Positions 7,079 through 16,413 of a stretch of DNA of 45,678 nt are shown here, piece by piece (positions within the stretch are counted from its first letter, which is position 1; every line of letters starts with the position of its first letter). The stretch covers positions 1 through 45,678 of the forward strand of contig CAJUMV010000034.1 of NCBI GenBank assembly GCA_910587715.1, read 5' to 3'. The notes beneath the pieces were generated by a model. It worked only from the letters and a program-made list of their open reading frames with translations. It was not told the DNA's origin and searched no databases. This DNA comes from an uncultured Lachnospiraceae bacterium (GTDB lineage Bacteria; Bacillota; Clostridia; Lachnospirales; Lachnospiraceae). A program made the position numbers and the translations under genes.

Positions 7079-8875
7079 GTGGACAAGAAACAGGGTAAAA
7101 CCAAAAGTTTAAAGACAACGCTGATCTTAGTCTGCGCGGCGATAGGAATTGTGATTGGCTGCGCGGTCGGTCTGATTGGTATTCTGGCGATGAAAAACAT
7201 TTCCAACGGCGCCTATGAGGAGTATGCACAGGCGATGGACGACGGATACCGGACAGAGATCAAGTCACAGGTGCAGAGCGTACTGGCAATCCTGCAGGCG
7301 GAGTATGATAAGGCGGCGGCGGGAGTGATGACAGAGGAAGAAGCGAAAGCCGAGGCGGCTGAGATTGTCCGCGCCATGCGCTATCGGGATGACGACAGCG
7401 GTTATTTTTGGATAGACGACAAAGACTACATATTGGTGATGCACCCGATTCTGCCGGAGCAGGAGGGAAATAATCGTTACGATTTGGAAGACCAGGACGG
7501 CATTATGATTATCCAGTCCATTATGAAAGTGTGCCAGTCGGCGGACAAAGGCGGATATAATCAGTTTTCCTTCACCAAGGCGGACGGCGTGACCGTTGCG
7601 CCTAAGGTGGCGTATTCCGGCTATTTCGAGCCTTGGGGCTGGGCGGTTTCCACAGGCAACTACGTGGACGACATGAACGCGCAGATGCTGGAGGTGGAGG
7701 CTTCGATCACAAAGCAGTATCACAATTCCTGCGCGATGATGTCGGGATGTCTTGCCATTTTGTTGATTGTCACGGTGGTGGTATCCTTTATTGTCGGAGA
7801 ATTTTTAGTTGTGCCTCTTCGCAGAGTAAAAGATTTTGCGGTCAGCATTTCCGAAGGTGATCTGACGGCGGATGTGGTGGTAAAGCAGAGAAACGAGATG
7901 GGCGTGGCGGCGGACAGCCTGAATATTGCGAGAGAGAAAATTCATGAACTTATCATGTCAATTGCCGGAACGGCGCGCGGCGTGGAAGGTATGACGGTAG
8001 AGTTTGAAGAGAGCTTTCAGCAGATGGAGAAATCCATTGGGGAAGTGGATATCGCGGTGGAGGAGATTGCGAAAAACATTACCGCGCAGGCGGCTTCCAC
8101 ATCGGATGCCACGGGAGAAGTCAATAAAATTGCGGAGGGAATCGACAGAACCACGAAGGAAGTGGCTGATTTGCGCGAAAACTCCGATTCTATGAAGAAG
8201 CTGAGCAGAGAATGCTCTGATAAGCTGCAGGAGCTGGTACAGGCAAATATGCGCACCAAAGAAGACGTGGTGAGTATGCAGACGCAGGCGGAGGCGACCA
8301 ACGAGGCGGCGGATGCCATCAAGCAGGCGGCGGGGCTGATTGACGCGATTGCGGATCAGACCAATCTGCTGGCGTTAAATGCGTCTATTGAAGCGGCGCG
8401 CGCCGGGGAAAGCGGCAAGGGCTTCGCGGTAGTGGCAACGGAGATTGGGGCGCTGGCGAACCAGTCCACGCAGGCTGTCAGTGAAATTTCCAACATCATC
8501 AATGATTTGGTAAGCAAATCGGTACAGTCCCTGCAGATTATGGAAAAGGTGAATGGGACGGTGGAGCACCAGGTGGATGTGTTGAATGCCACCCAGAGCA
8601 TTTTCAAAGATCTGTATACGAATCTGGATCAGTGTATGGCGTCCATCGTGAGCATCGAAGAAATGACGGAGGAGATTGAGAGACAGAGACAGGGCATTAC
8701 CACAGTGCTTGACACGTTAAACTCTCTGGCGCAGGACAATGCGGCTTCTTCCGAGGAGACTTCCGCCATGACAGAGGAGCTTGGGCAGATCGTGTCCCGT
8801 TCGAAGGAGATGGTAGAAGATTTGAAGGGAGACGTGGACCAGCTGGTAGGCGGTGTGGAGCAGTTCTCCGTCTGA
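7079..8875 (+). CDS. Methyl-accepting chemotaxis protein with Cache sensor
   Basis: The 598-residue transmembrane chemoreceptor signals to CheA/CheW. Membrane helix 1 spans about 14-38, and an extracellular single-Cache domain (sCache_2 type) 40-205 with the YFWIDDKDYILVMHP and YSGYFEPWGWAVSTGNYVDD signatures. Helix 2 is at about 218-243, HAMP at 245-295, and a cytoplasmic coiled coil runs to the end. The hairpin tip contains IADQTNLLALNASIEAARAGE (about 423-443), which contacts CheA and CheW. Cache ligands of this subtype are often small organic acids, but the ligand here is unknown. GTG 7079 follows GGAAGGA by ten bases. A short CCGATT/AATCGG hairpin (8877-8897) follows the gene and abuts the next promoter. 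Confidence 0.95.
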   Translation: MDKKQGKTKSLKTTLILVCAAIGIVIGCAVGLIGILAMKNISNGAYEEYAQAMDDGYRTEIKSQVQSVLAILQAEYDKAAAGVMTEEEAKAEAAEIVRAMRYRDDDSGYFWIDDKDYILVMHPILPEQEGNNRYDLEDQDGIMIIQSIMKVCQSADKGGYNQFSFTKADGVTVAPKVAYSGYFEPWGWAVSTGNYVDDMNAQMLEVEASITKQYHNSCAMMSGCLAILLIVTVVVSFIVGEFLVVPLRRVKDFAVSISEGDLTADVVVKQRNEMGVAADSLNIAREKIHELIMSIAGTARGVEGMTVEFEESFQQMEKSIGEVDIAVEEIAKNITAQAASTSDATGEVNKIAEGIDRTTKEVADLRENSDSMKKLSRECSDKLQELVQANMRTKEDVVSMQTQAEATNEAADAIKQAAGLIDAIADQTNLLALNASIEAARAGESGKGFAVVATEIGALANQSTQAVSEISNIINDLVSKSVQSLQIMEKVNGTVEHQVDVLNATQSIFKDLYTNLDQCMASIVSIEEMTEEIERQRQGITTVLDTLNSLAQDNAASSEETSAMTEELGQIVSRSKEMVEDLKGDVDQLVGGVEQFSV

Positions 8876-8897
8876 CCCGATTTAAAAAAAGAATCGG

Positions 8898-8926
8898 TTG
8901 ACAAACCGGGATGCCCTATGTATAAT
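8898..8926 (+). promoter_or_regulatory. Consensus sigma-A promoter of the yceD-rpmF operon
   Basis: Perfect TTGACA (8898-8903) and TATAAT (8921-8926) are separated by the ideal 17 bases, 27 bases before the yceD start. This is the best sigma-A match I found in the window, as expected for a ribosomal protein operon. Confidence 0.92.
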
Positions 8927-8952
8927 TGTTTGAGTGTGGATAGGAGTCTGCT

Positions 8953-9477
8953 ATGTTCGTGAACCTGACGGAAGTGTTGACAAATGAGGACAAGGTTGTC
9001 TCCATGCAGACAGAAGTGCAGATTACGGAAATTTCTGTCGGCGGAGAAAAGTATCCGGTGCTTGCTTCATCACCGGTGAGCTTTGTTTTTACAAACACGG
9101 GAAAAGGCAGGGCGCGGCTTGAAGGGCAAGCGGATTTTGTATTCTCGGCGGGCTGTGACAGATGTCTGAAGCCTGTGGAGAAGAAGCTGGAAATCAGCCT
9201 TGTCAGAGAAGTGTGGGCGCCGGATATGGCGGTTGAACCTTCGGTATACGAGGAGCAGCCATTCATGGAGGGCTTTCAGTTGGACGTAGAGGACTTACTC
9301 ATCAGTGAGATAGTGACAAACTGGCCTATGAAGATTCTGTGTAAGCCGGATTGTAAGGGGATCTGCCCCACGTGCGGCAGGGATTTGAATACGGGGATGT
9401 GCGATTGTGATACGTTTGTTCCCGATCCCAGAATGGCGGCGATCAAAGATATTTTTGAAGCGGATAAGGAGGTGTGA
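8953..9477 (+). CDS. yceD: DUF177 (YceD) family metal-binding protein
   Basis: The 174-residue protein belongs to the DUF177/YceD family, almost always encoded just before rpmF and implicated in 23S rRNA or ribosome assembly. Two cysteine clusters are visible: CDRCLKPV (about 73-80) and CKPDCKGICPTCGRDLNT (about 132-149), followed by GMCDCDTF, likely binding zinc. AGGAG six bases before ATG 8953 supports the start. The stop overlaps the rpmF ribosome-binding region, with two bases between the reading frames, so the two are co-translated. Confidence 0.92.
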   Translation: MFVNLTEVLTNEDKVVSMQTEVQITEISVGGEKYPVLASSPVSFVFTNTGKGRARLEGQADFVFSAGCDRCLKPVEKKLEISLVREVWAPDMAVEPSVYEEQPFMEGFQLDVEDLLISEIVTNWPMKILCKPDCKGICPTCGRDLNTGMCDCDTFVPDPRMAAIKDIFEADKEV

Positions 9478-9479
9478 CG

Positions 9480-9659
9480 ATGTCTATTTGTCCTAAAAAC
9501 AAATCTTCTAAAGCTAGAAGAGATAAGAGAAGAGCAAACTGGAAAATGAGTGCTCCGACTTTGGTAAAATGCAGTAAGTGCGGCGCGTTAATGGTGCCCC
9601 ACAGAGTATGTAAGAAATGCGGCACATACAACAAAAAAGAAATCATCGCAGTTGATTGA
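9480..9659 (+). CDS. rpmF: 50S ribosomal protein L32
   Basis: The 59-residue, strongly basic protein begins SICPKNKSSKARRDKRRANW, the conserved L32 N-terminus, and carries a zinc ribbon with CSKCG and CKKCG, so this is the zinc-binding form. It sits on the large subunit near the peptidyl transferase region. ATG 9480 has GGAGG seven bases upstream; the in-frame GTG at 9474 is less well placed. A terminator follows immediately. Confidence 0.97.
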   Translation: MSICPKNKSSKARRDKRRANWKMSAPTLVKCSKCGALMVPHRVCKKCGTYNKKEIIAVD

Positions 9660-9668
9660 CGGATGTGA

Positions 9669-9706
9669 AGGGCTTTTCGGGAACCTCTCGAAGAGCCTTG
9701 ATTTTT
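9669..9706 (+). terminator. Terminator after rpmF
   Basis: An 11-base stem (9669-9679 with 9689-9699, two G:U pairs) and a 9-base loop are followed by GATTTTTAT. The 3' arm overlaps the -35 of the plsX promoter. Confidence 0.75.
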
Positions 9707-9726
9707 ATGGGCGGATTTAGTATGAT
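9698..9726 (+). promoter_or_regulatory. Candidate promoter of plsX-acpP-rnc-smc-ftsY
   Basis: TTGATT (9698-9703) and TATGAT (9721-9726) are 17 bases apart, 39 bases before the plsX ATG. The -35 shares bases with the rpmF terminator stem. The palindromic FapR-type operator often found before plsX in Bacilli is not evident here. Confidence 0.55.
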
Positions 9727-9765
9727 AATTTGAGTAACAATTTGCCTGATTTAGAGGGAGAATAC

Positions 9766-10785
9766 ATGAGCGAATGGATTAAAGTGGCTGTAGACGCCAT
9801 GGGTGGAGACAATGCTCCGACAGAGACGGTGAAGGGCGCTGTGGAAGCGGTAAATGAGAGCGGCAAGATTAAGGTATATCTGGTGGGAAAACAGGATATT
9901 CTGGAAAAAGAGCTTGCCGGTTATACATATCCGAAGGAACAGATTGAAGTGGTACATGCCTCAGAGATCATCGAGACGGCGGAATCGCCGGTGATGGCGA
10001 TCCGGAAGAAAAAGGATTCTTCGCTTGTGAAGGCGCTTACGCTCGTGAAAGACGGCACATGCGACGCTTATGTGTCCGCAGGCAGCACCGGGGCGACTCT
10101 GGTAGGCGGACAGGTAATTGTCGGCAGGATTAAGGGTGTGGAGAGACCGCCGTTAGCACCGCTCATTCCTACGGCGACGGGATGTTCTCTTTTGATTGAC
10201 TGCGGCGCGAATGTGGACGCCAGGCCATCCCATCTCGTGCAGTTCGCGAAGATGGGCTCCATTTATATGGAATATGTGATGGGCGTAAAAAACCCGAAGG
10301 TCGGCATTGTGAATATCGGTGCCGAGGAGGAAAAGGGAAACGCGCTCGTAAAGGAAACCTTTCCCTTGCTTAAAAACTGCTCCGACATCAATTTTATCGG
10401 CAGCGTGGAGGCGAGGGATATCCCGGCAGGGGCGGCGGATGTCATTGTGTGCGAAGCCTTTGTGGGAAACGTAATCCTAAAAACTTATGAGGGCGTGGGG
10501 CTGACATTGATTTCCAAGGTGAAGGAAGGTATGATGACCTCTCTTCGCAGCAAGATTGGCGCGCTTTTGGTGAAACCTGCGCTGAAAACGACGCTGAAAG
10601 CCTTTGATTTGGAACAATACGGCGGTGCGCCGCTTTTGGGACTGAAAGGGCTGGTGGTGAAAACCCATGGCAGTTCCAAGGCGAATGAGATAAAAAATTC
10701 GATTTTACAGTGTATTGCCTTTACGGAGCAGCAGATAAGTGAAAAAATCCGGGAACGGGTCAATGTTCAGGAGAGCGAAGGATAG
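9766..10785 (+). CDS. plsX: Phosphate acyltransferase PlsX
   Basis: The 339-residue peripheral membrane enzyme converts acyl-ACP and phosphate to acyl-phosphate, the acyl donor used by PlsY (encoded at 43750). Signature segments are VAVDAMGGDNAP near the N-terminus, SAGSTGATLVGG, LIDCGANVDARP, GNIVIL-like GNVILKTYEGVG, and KTHGSSKANEI near the C-terminus. The length is normal. GGGAG five bases before ATG 9766 sets the start; an in-frame TTG at 9730 overlaps the promoter region. acpP follows, as in most Firmicutes. Confidence 0.97.
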   Translation: MSEWIKVAVDAMGGDNAPTETVKGAVEAVNESGKIKVYLVGKQDILEKELAGYTYPKEQIEVVHASEIIETAESPVMAIRKKKDSSLVKALTLVKDGTCDAYVSAGSTGATLVGGQVIVGRIKGVERPPLAPLIPTATGCSLLIDCGANVDARPSHLVQFAKMGSIYMEYVMGVKNPKVGIVNIGAEEEKGNALVKETFPLLKNCSDINFIGSVEARDIPAGAADVIVCEAFVGNVILKTYEGVGLTLISKVKEGMMTSLRSKIGALLVKPALKTTLKAFDLEQYGGAPLLGLKGLVVKTHGSSKANEIKNSILQCIAFTEQQISEKIRERVNVQESEG

Positions 10786-10842
10786 AACGGAAACCATAAA
10801 GTACCGATAGCGGGAGACGCTTAAGAAAGCGGAGAGGTTTGT

Positions 10843-11079
10843 TTGGCTATGGAACTGGAAAAATTACGGGAAGTGATAGCAGGGATTTTAAGCGTGGATC
10901 CTAAGGAAATCACGGAAGAGACGACTTTTCTGGAGGAGCTGGGAGCTGATTCTCTGGATGTATACCAGATTATCATGGGAATTGAGGACGCCTTTCAAAT
11001 TGAAATACCTGCAGGAAAGGCGGAGCGCATCACGACGGTGGGCGAAGCGGTAGAGTTGATTAAGAGCAGCAGGGAGTAA
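10843..11079 (+). CDS. acpP: Acyl carrier protein
   Basis: The acidic protein of 78 residues (76 if ATG 10849 is used) carries growing fatty acyl chains on a 4'-phosphopantetheine attached to the Ser of LGADSLDVYQI (Ser37 in the longer form). The four-helix ACP pattern is complete. GGAGAGG lies five bases before TTG 10843 and eleven before ATG 10849, so spacing favours TTG, although homologues usually begin at the position of the ATG. It is encoded between plsX, which uses acyl-ACP, and rnc. A weak hairpin with G:U pairs lies between this gene and rnc. Confidence 0.95.
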   Translation: MAMELEKLREVIAGILSVDPKEITEETTFLEELGADSLDVYQIIMGIEDAFQIEIPAGKAERITTVGEAVELIKSSRE

Positions 11080-11129
11080 GCGGCAGGCCCTTTCTGATGA
11101 GGAAGGGGTCTTTCCATGTGGAGGTTTTC

Positions 11130-11819
11130 ATGACTGACGAGACATTTCATGCGTTGGAAGAAAAAATTGCATATCAGTTTCGGGATAAAAAACTGCTGCG
11201 GCGGGCGCTTACCCACAGTTCTTATGCCAATGAGATGAAGATTAATAAATATGAGGACTATGAGCGGCTTGAGTTTTTGGGGGATGCCGTGCTTGAGCTT
11301 GTGAGCAGTGATTTCCTTTTTCGGGAACGGGAGGATACGCCGGAGGGGGAGCTGACGAAGCTGCGCGCTTCCATGGTCTGTGAGCCGGCGCTGGCTTTCT
11401 GCGCAAGGGATTTTTCGCTGGAGCAGTATATCCTGCTTGGGAAAGGCGAGGAAGCTACCGGGGGGAGAAGCCGGGATTCTATTGTTTCAGACGTGATGGA
11501 GGCGGTGATCGGCGCGATTTATCTGGACGGGGGACTGGCGGAAGCATCGGCATTTATTCACCGCTTTATTCTTTCAGATCTGGAGCATAAGCAGCTGTTT
11601 TACGACGCAAAAACGATTCTGCAGGAGCGTGTGCAGCAGGAAAATGAGGGTACGCTTCACTACGAGCTCGTGAAAGAAGAGGGACCGCAGCACGACAAAA
11701 CCTTTGAGGTGGAAGCGTATGTGGGAGAGAAAAAGGTGGGATGGGGAGTCGGTCATTCCAAGAAAGCGGCACAGCAGCAGGCGGCATATCAGGCACTTCT
11801 TTCGAGAAAAGAAAGGTAA
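11130..11819 (+). CDS. rnc: Ribonuclease III
   Basis: The 229-residue double-stranded-RNA endonuclease matures rRNA precursors and other structured transcripts. The catalytic domain (about 1-150) contains YERLEFLGDAVLEL, the RNase III signature with acidic metal ligands, and DVMEAVIGAIYLDGG. A dsRNA-binding domain follows (about 155-227, ending GHSKKAAQQQAAYQALL). GGAGG five bases before ATG 11130 fixes the start; an upstream in-frame ATG at 11097 would overlap a GC-rich hairpin. smc starts three bases after its stop. Confidence 0.97.
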   Translation: MTDETFHALEEKIAYQFRDKKLLRRALTHSSYANEMKINKYEDYERLEFLGDAVLELVSSDFLFREREDTPEGELTKLRASMVCEPALAFCARDFSLEQYILLGKGEEATGGRSRDSIVSDVMEAVIGAIYLDGGLAEASAFIHRFILSDLEHKQLFYDAKTILQERVQQENEGTLHYELVKEEGPQHDKTFEVEAYVGEKKVGWGVGHSKKAAQQQAAYQALLSRKER

Positions 11820-11822
11820 CAT

Positions 11823-14800
11823 ATGTATTTAAAAAGTATAGAAGTACACGGGTTTAAATCCTTTGCCAATAAAATTAACTTTAAATTCCACAATGGTATT
11901 ACGGGTATCGTGGGACCGAACGGTTCCGGAAAGAGCAATGTTGCCGACGCGGTCAGATGGGTGCTGGGCGAGCAGCGCATCAAACAGCTGCGCGGCGTGT
12001 CTATGCAGGATGTCATTTTCTCCGGGACGGAGATGAGAAAGCCTCTGGGTTACGCTTATGTGGCGATTACGCTGGACAATTCCGACCACCAGCTTCCCAT
12101 AGATTTTGACGAAGTGACGGTATCAAGACGCCTGTACCGCTCCGGGGAGAGCGAGTATATGTTAAACGGCACGCCCTGCCGCTTAAAGGACGTCAATGAG
12201 CTGTTCTATGATACCGGTATTGGTAAGGAGGGCTACTCCATTATCGGGCAGGGGCAGATTGATAAGATTTTGAGCGGCAAGCCGGAGGAGCGCAGAGAGC
12301 TTTTTGACGAAGCGGCAGGCATTGTGAAATTTAAACGGAGAAAGTACGCGGCGCAGAAAAAGCTGGAGGCGGAAAAGCAGAATTTAGTGCGCGTGAACGA
12401 TATTCTGGCAGAGCTGGAAAAACAGACGGGTCCCCTTGAGAAACAGGCGGAGAAAGCAAGGGTTTACCTTCGCAGGAAGGAAGAATTAAAGGCGCTTGAT
12501 GTCAATGTCTTTCTGCTTGAGAATGTGCGGATTACGGAACAGCTTAAGGATGTGGATGAGAAGCTGCGCATCGCTTCCGGGGATCTGCAGGAAACCACAG
12601 ATAAATACGAGTCCACCAAGGAGGAGTACGAACGGATTCAGAACCGTATCGAAGAATTGGATGCGGAGATTGAAGCGGCGCGTGCCACGCTCACGGATAC
12701 GGGCGTGATGCGCTCTAAGCTGGAGGGTGAGATCAATGTCTTAAAGGAGCAGATTCACTCTGCGGAGGGCAACGAGGAGCATTTGCAGACGCGCATTCAC
12801 AGCATCAGCGAGCAGCTTGCCGAGAGAGATAAGGAGCGGGAAACCATTCTCGCGGAAAAACAGGAGCTTGACGAAAAGCTGGCGGCGCTGGAGGAGGAGA
12901 GAACGCAGGCAAGGGAGCTTCTGGAAAAAACACAGAGCGAAATTGAAACCTTAAATAATCATATCGAAAGCGGAAAGAATACCATTATCGAGGCGCTTAA
13001 TAACCGTGCCACCATCAAATCGCGGCTGGGGCGTTTTGATACCATGCTGGAGCAGGTAAATATCCGGAAGGCAGAGTTAAATTCCAGACTGCTTCGTGCC
13101 AAGTCCGACGAGGCGGAACAGACGGAGACCATCAAAAAGCTGGAGGAGGAATTTGAAGCCATTACCGCTTCGATTAAGGAGCTGACGGAGCAGCAGGAAC
13201 TGATGGAGGAGCGTCTTGCCGGCGTGCGGGACGAGCTTGCGGGGAAGGATCAGAAGCTTCGGGACACGCAGGTACTCTACCATCAGCAGAAATCCAAGCT
13301 GGAGGCGCTCTCCAATCTGACGGAGCGTTATGAAGGCTACGGCGGCAGCGTCAAGGCTGTCATGGAGAAAAAGGATAGCGAGAAGGGTATTATCGGCGTT
13401 GTGGCGGATATCATTCAGGCGGAAGCAAAGTATGAGACCGCTATCGAGACGGCGCTTGGCGGCAATATCCAGAATATCGTGACGGAGGATGAGGAGACCG
13501 CCAAACGGATGATTGGTTTCCTGAAGAAGGCGAGGGCAGGGCGCGCCACGTTCCTGCCGCTCACAAGCATTACCCATCCGCAGGAGTTTAAGAATCCGGA
13601 AGCCTTGAAGGAGCCGGGCGTCATAGGGATGGCGGATGCCCTTGTAAAAATCGAAAAGAAATACCGCAATGTGGCAAAGGCTATGCTGGGGCGCATTGTG
13701 GTAGTGGATAATGTGGACAATGCGGTAAAGATTGCGAGAAAGTTTGATTACGGCATCCGTATGGTTACGCTGGAGGGCGAGCTTCTTGTACCGGGCGGCG
13801 CCATCAGCGGCGGTGCGTTTAAGAATAACTCAAACCTCCTCGGCAGACGCCGCGAGATGGAGGAGTTAGAGAAAAAAGTAAAGCAGTATGTGAAGGAAAT
13901 CGACCAGATTTTAAATGAGATTGAGGAGACAAAGCGCGGACGCAATAAGATGCGTCTTGAGATTGAAGATATCAAGGGGCAGATACAGCGGAAATTTATC
14001 GAGCAGAACACCGCCCGAATGAACGTGATGCAGGCGGAGGAGAAGAAGAGCGAGACCACGGAAGGCTTCGGCGAGTTAAAGACGGAGGAGCAGGATATCG
14101 AAACGCAGATTGGCGAGATACGTGCCGGCAAGGAGGGGGCGGCGAAGGAGCTGGCTGATTCCGAAGCGTTAGAAAAGAGCGTGGAGACCCAGATTGCCGA
14201 GTTCCAGACACAGCTTGAGGAAAAACGGACGTTGGAATCCGAGCAGTCAGCACAGATGACCGAGTGGGATGTGGAAGTGGAAAAAATGCGCCAGAACGCC
14301 GACTTCAAACGGCAGAATCTGGAGCGTGTGGACGGAGAGAGAGAACGCTATCAGTCAGAACTGAATGAGGTGAAGGAAGGGCTGCACCTTGGCAAGGAGG
14401 AAGTGGAGCGCAAGAAGGAAAACATTCTTGAGATTGAGAGAACCATCGAGGCTTCCCATACGGCGCAGACGGATGCGGAGAAAAAACTGAAAGAGGATGT
14501 GGAGACCAAGGAAGAGCTTTCCGGAAAGCAGAAAAATTTCTTTGGTACGAGAGAAGAGCTTTCTCAGCGCATGACGGCATTAGATAAGGAAGTGTACCGC
14601 CTGAACGCGCAGAAAGAGCGGATGGAGGAATCCATCGAGTCCCAGATCAATTATATGTGGGACGAGTATGAGATTACCCTCTCCGATGCGGAGGGCTTAA
14701 AGAACGAGGAGATGACCGACCTGCCTGCCATGAAGCGGGAGATTGGCAATCTGAAAGATGCCATCCGCAAGCTCGGTGATGTCAACGTAAACGCCATAGA

Positions 14801-15383
14801 GGACTACCGGAATCTGATGGAGCGGTATACGTTCCTAAAGACCCAGCATGACGATCTGGTGGAAGCGGAAAAAACGCTGCTTGGCATTATTGAGGAGCTG
14901 GACACTTCTATGCGGAAGCAGTTTAATGAAAAATTCGCTCAGATTAACCGGGAGTTTGATAAGGTATTTAAAGAACTGTTCGGTGGCGGTAAAGGCAGCC
15001 TTGAGCTGATCGAGGATGAGGATGTGCTGGAAGCGGGCATTCTGGTGATTGCACAGCCGCCCGGAAAGAAGCTGGTCAATATGATGCAGATGTCCGGCGG
15101 AGAGAAATCCCTGACGGCAATCTGTCTGCTTTTTGCGATACAGAATCTGAAGCCTTCGCCCTTCTGTCTGTTGGATGAGATCGAGGCGGCTCTGGATGAG
15201 AATAACGTGACGCGGTTTGCCAAGTATCTGCACAAGCTGACGAAGAACACGCAGTTTATCGTGATCACGCACAGACGCGGCACCATGGAGAAGGCGGACA
15301 GGCTCTATGGCATTACCATGCAGGAGAAGGGCGTATCCACGCTGGTGAGCGTCAATCTGATTGATAAGGAATTAGACGATTAG
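11823..15383 (+). CDS. smc: Chromosome partition protein SMC
   Basis: The 1186-residue ATPase forms the core of the SMC-ScpAB condensin complex that organises and segregates the chromosome. The N-terminal head has Walker A GPNGSGKS (31-38, Lys37) and SGEKS-type partner motifs. Long Glu/Lys-rich coiled coils (about 170-500 and 670-1010) flank a hinge at about 500-665. The C-terminal head has the ABC signature MSGGEKSLTA near residue 1090 and Walker B CLLDEIEAALDE near 1117. The length is typical. The start lies three bases after rnc, with AAAGG as ribosome site. The order rnc-smc-ftsY is conserved in Firmicutes. Confidence 0.98.
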   Translation: MYLKSIEVHGFKSFANKINFKFHNGITGIVGPNGSGKSNVADAVRWVLGEQRIKQLRGVSMQDVIFSGTEMRKPLGYAYVAITLDNSDHQLPIDFDEVTVSRRLYRSGESEYMLNGTPCRLKDVNELFYDTGIGKEGYSIIGQGQIDKILSGKPEERRELFDEAAGIVKFKRRKYAAQKKLEAEKQNLVRVNDILAELEKQTGPLEKQAEKARVYLRRKEELKALDVNVFLLENVRITEQLKDVDEKLRIASGDLQETTDKYESTKEEYERIQNRIEELDAEIEAARATLTDTGVMRSKLEGEINVLKEQIHSAEGNEEHLQTRIHSISEQLAERDKERETILAEKQELDEKLAALEEERTQARELLEKTQSEIETLNNHIESGKNTIIEALNNRATIKSRLGRFDTMLEQVNIRKAELNSRLLRAKSDEAEQTETIKKLEEEFEAITASIKELTEQQELMEERLAGVRDELAGKDQKLRDTQVLYHQQKSKLEALSNLTERYEGYGGSVKAVMEKKDSEKGIIGVVADIIQAEAKYETAIETALGGNIQNIVTEDEETAKRMIGFLKKARAGRATFLPLTSITHPQEFKNPEALKEPGVIGMADALVKIEKKYRNVAKAMLGRIVVVDNVDNAVKIARKFDYGIRMVTLEGELLVPGGAISGGAFKNNSNLLGRRREMEELEKKVKQYVKEIDQILNEIEETKRGRNKMRLEIEDIKGQIQRKFIEQNTARMNVMQAEEKKSETTEGFGELKTEEQDIETQIGEIRAGKEGAAKELADSEALEKSVETQIAEFQTQLEEKRTLESEQSAQMTEWDVEVEKMRQNADFKRQNLERVDGERERYQSELNEVKEGLHLGKEEVERKKENILEIERTIEASHTAQTDAEKKLKEDVETKEELSGKQKNFFGTREELSQRMTALDKEVYRLNAQKERMEESIESQINYMWDEYEITLSDAEGLKNEEMTDLPAMKREIGNLKDAIRKLGDVNVNAIEDYRNLMERYTFLKTQHDDLVEAEKTLLGIIEELDTSMRKQFNEKFAQINREFDKVFKELFGGGKGSLELIEDEDVLEAGILVIAQPPGKKLVNMMQMSGGEKSLTAICLLFAIQNLKPSPFCLLDEIEAALDENNVTRFAKYLHKLTKNTQFIVITHRRGTMEKADRLYGITMQEKGVSTLVSVNLIDKELDD

Positions 15384-15400
15384 ATGAGGAAAGGGAAAGC

Positions 15401-16348
15401 ATGAGCGAAGAAAAAAAGGGGTTCTTCGGCAGGCTGAAAGCGGGTCTGACCAAGACAAGAGACAATATCGTGCACAGCATGGATTCTGTGTTCGGGGGCT
15501 TTTCGAGCATTGATGACGACTTTTATGAGGAGCTGGAAGAGATTCTGATTATGGGCGATATCGGTGTGAACGCCACCGAGGAGATTCTGGAGCGGCTGAA
15601 GAAGCAGGTGAAAGAAAACCATATCAAGGAGCCTGCCGCCTGTCGGGAACATCTGATTCACAGCATTATCGAACAGATGGAAGTCGGGGAGACTGCTTAT
15701 AACTTCGAGAAGGAGCGCTCGGTCGTGATGCTGATTGGCGTCAACGGCGTGGGAAAAACCACCACGGTCGGAAAACTCGCGGCACAGCTTAAGGGACAGG
15801 GGAAAAAAGTGCTGATTGCGGCAGCGGATACGTTCCGCGCGGCGGCGGGAGAACAGCTTTCCGAGTGGGCAGCGCGTGCCGGTGCGGATATGATTGGCGG
15901 CACGGAGGGCGCAGACCCGGCAAGCGTGATTTTTGACGCAGTGAACGCGGCGAAGGCAAGAAACGTGGATGTGCTTTTGTGCGATACGGCGGGGCGGCTC
16001 CACAACAAAAAGAACCTGATGGAAGAGCTGAAAAAGATTAACCGCATTATTGACAGGGAGTTTCCGGACGCCCACAGGGAAAATCTGATTGTGCTAGACG
16101 GCACCACCGGACAGAACGCTTTGCAGCAGGCGAAGGAGTTTCGCGAAGTGGCGGATGTGACAGGCATTATCCTGACGAAGTTAGACGGGACGGCGAAGGG
16201 TGGCATCGCGGTGGCAATCCAGTCGGAATTACAGATTCCGGTGAAATATATCGGCGTGGGAGAATCCATAGAGGATTTACAGAAGTTTGACGCGAAGCAG
16301 TTTGTGGATGCGCTTTTTGATGTGAAGGCGGAAGAGGAAGAACAGTAA
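15401..16348 (+). CDS. ftsY: Signal recognition particle receptor FtsY
   Basis: The 315-residue SRP-type GTPase docks the Ffh-ribosome complex at the membrane. The N domain spans about 5-100. The G domain has G1 GVNGVGKTT (113-121), DTFRAA, DTAGR (195-199) and TKLDGTAKGG (259-268), and the protein ends in an acidic EEEEQ tail. The acidic N-terminal A domain of enterobacterial FtsY is essentially absent, as in Gram-positives. Its partner ffh is encoded at 26957, about 10 kb away, with unrelated genes between. Confidence 0.98.
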   Translation: MSEEKKGFFGRLKAGLTKTRDNIVHSMDSVFGGFSSIDDDFYEELEEILIMGDIGVNATEEILERLKKQVKENHIKEPAACREHLIHSIIEQMEVGETAYNFEKERSVVMLIGVNGVGKTTTVGKLAAQLKGQGKKVLIAAADTFRAAAGEQLSEWAARAGADMIGGTEGADPASVIFDAVNAAKARNVDVLLCDTAGRLHNKKNLMEELKKINRIIDREFPDAHRENLIVLDGTTGQNALQQAKEFREVADVTGIILTKLDGTAKGGIAVAIQSELQIPVKYIGVGESIEDLQKFDAKQFVDALFDVKAEEEEQ

Positions 16349-16413
16349 ATGTCGTTACTGTGAGCAACTGGAAGCTGTGAGTAGCAGCAGAAAAAGTAAG
16401 GAGGCACAGAGGG

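Noticed and set aside
6834..7229. Upstream extension of the hemerythrin frame
   Set aside because: It crosses the chemoreceptor promoter and start; GGAGG before 6833 gives the true start.
8877..8897. CCGATT/AATCGG hairpin after the chemoreceptor gene as a terminator
   Set aside because: The stem has only six bases, the loop is A-rich and no T tract follows; it may only be incidental to the promoter.
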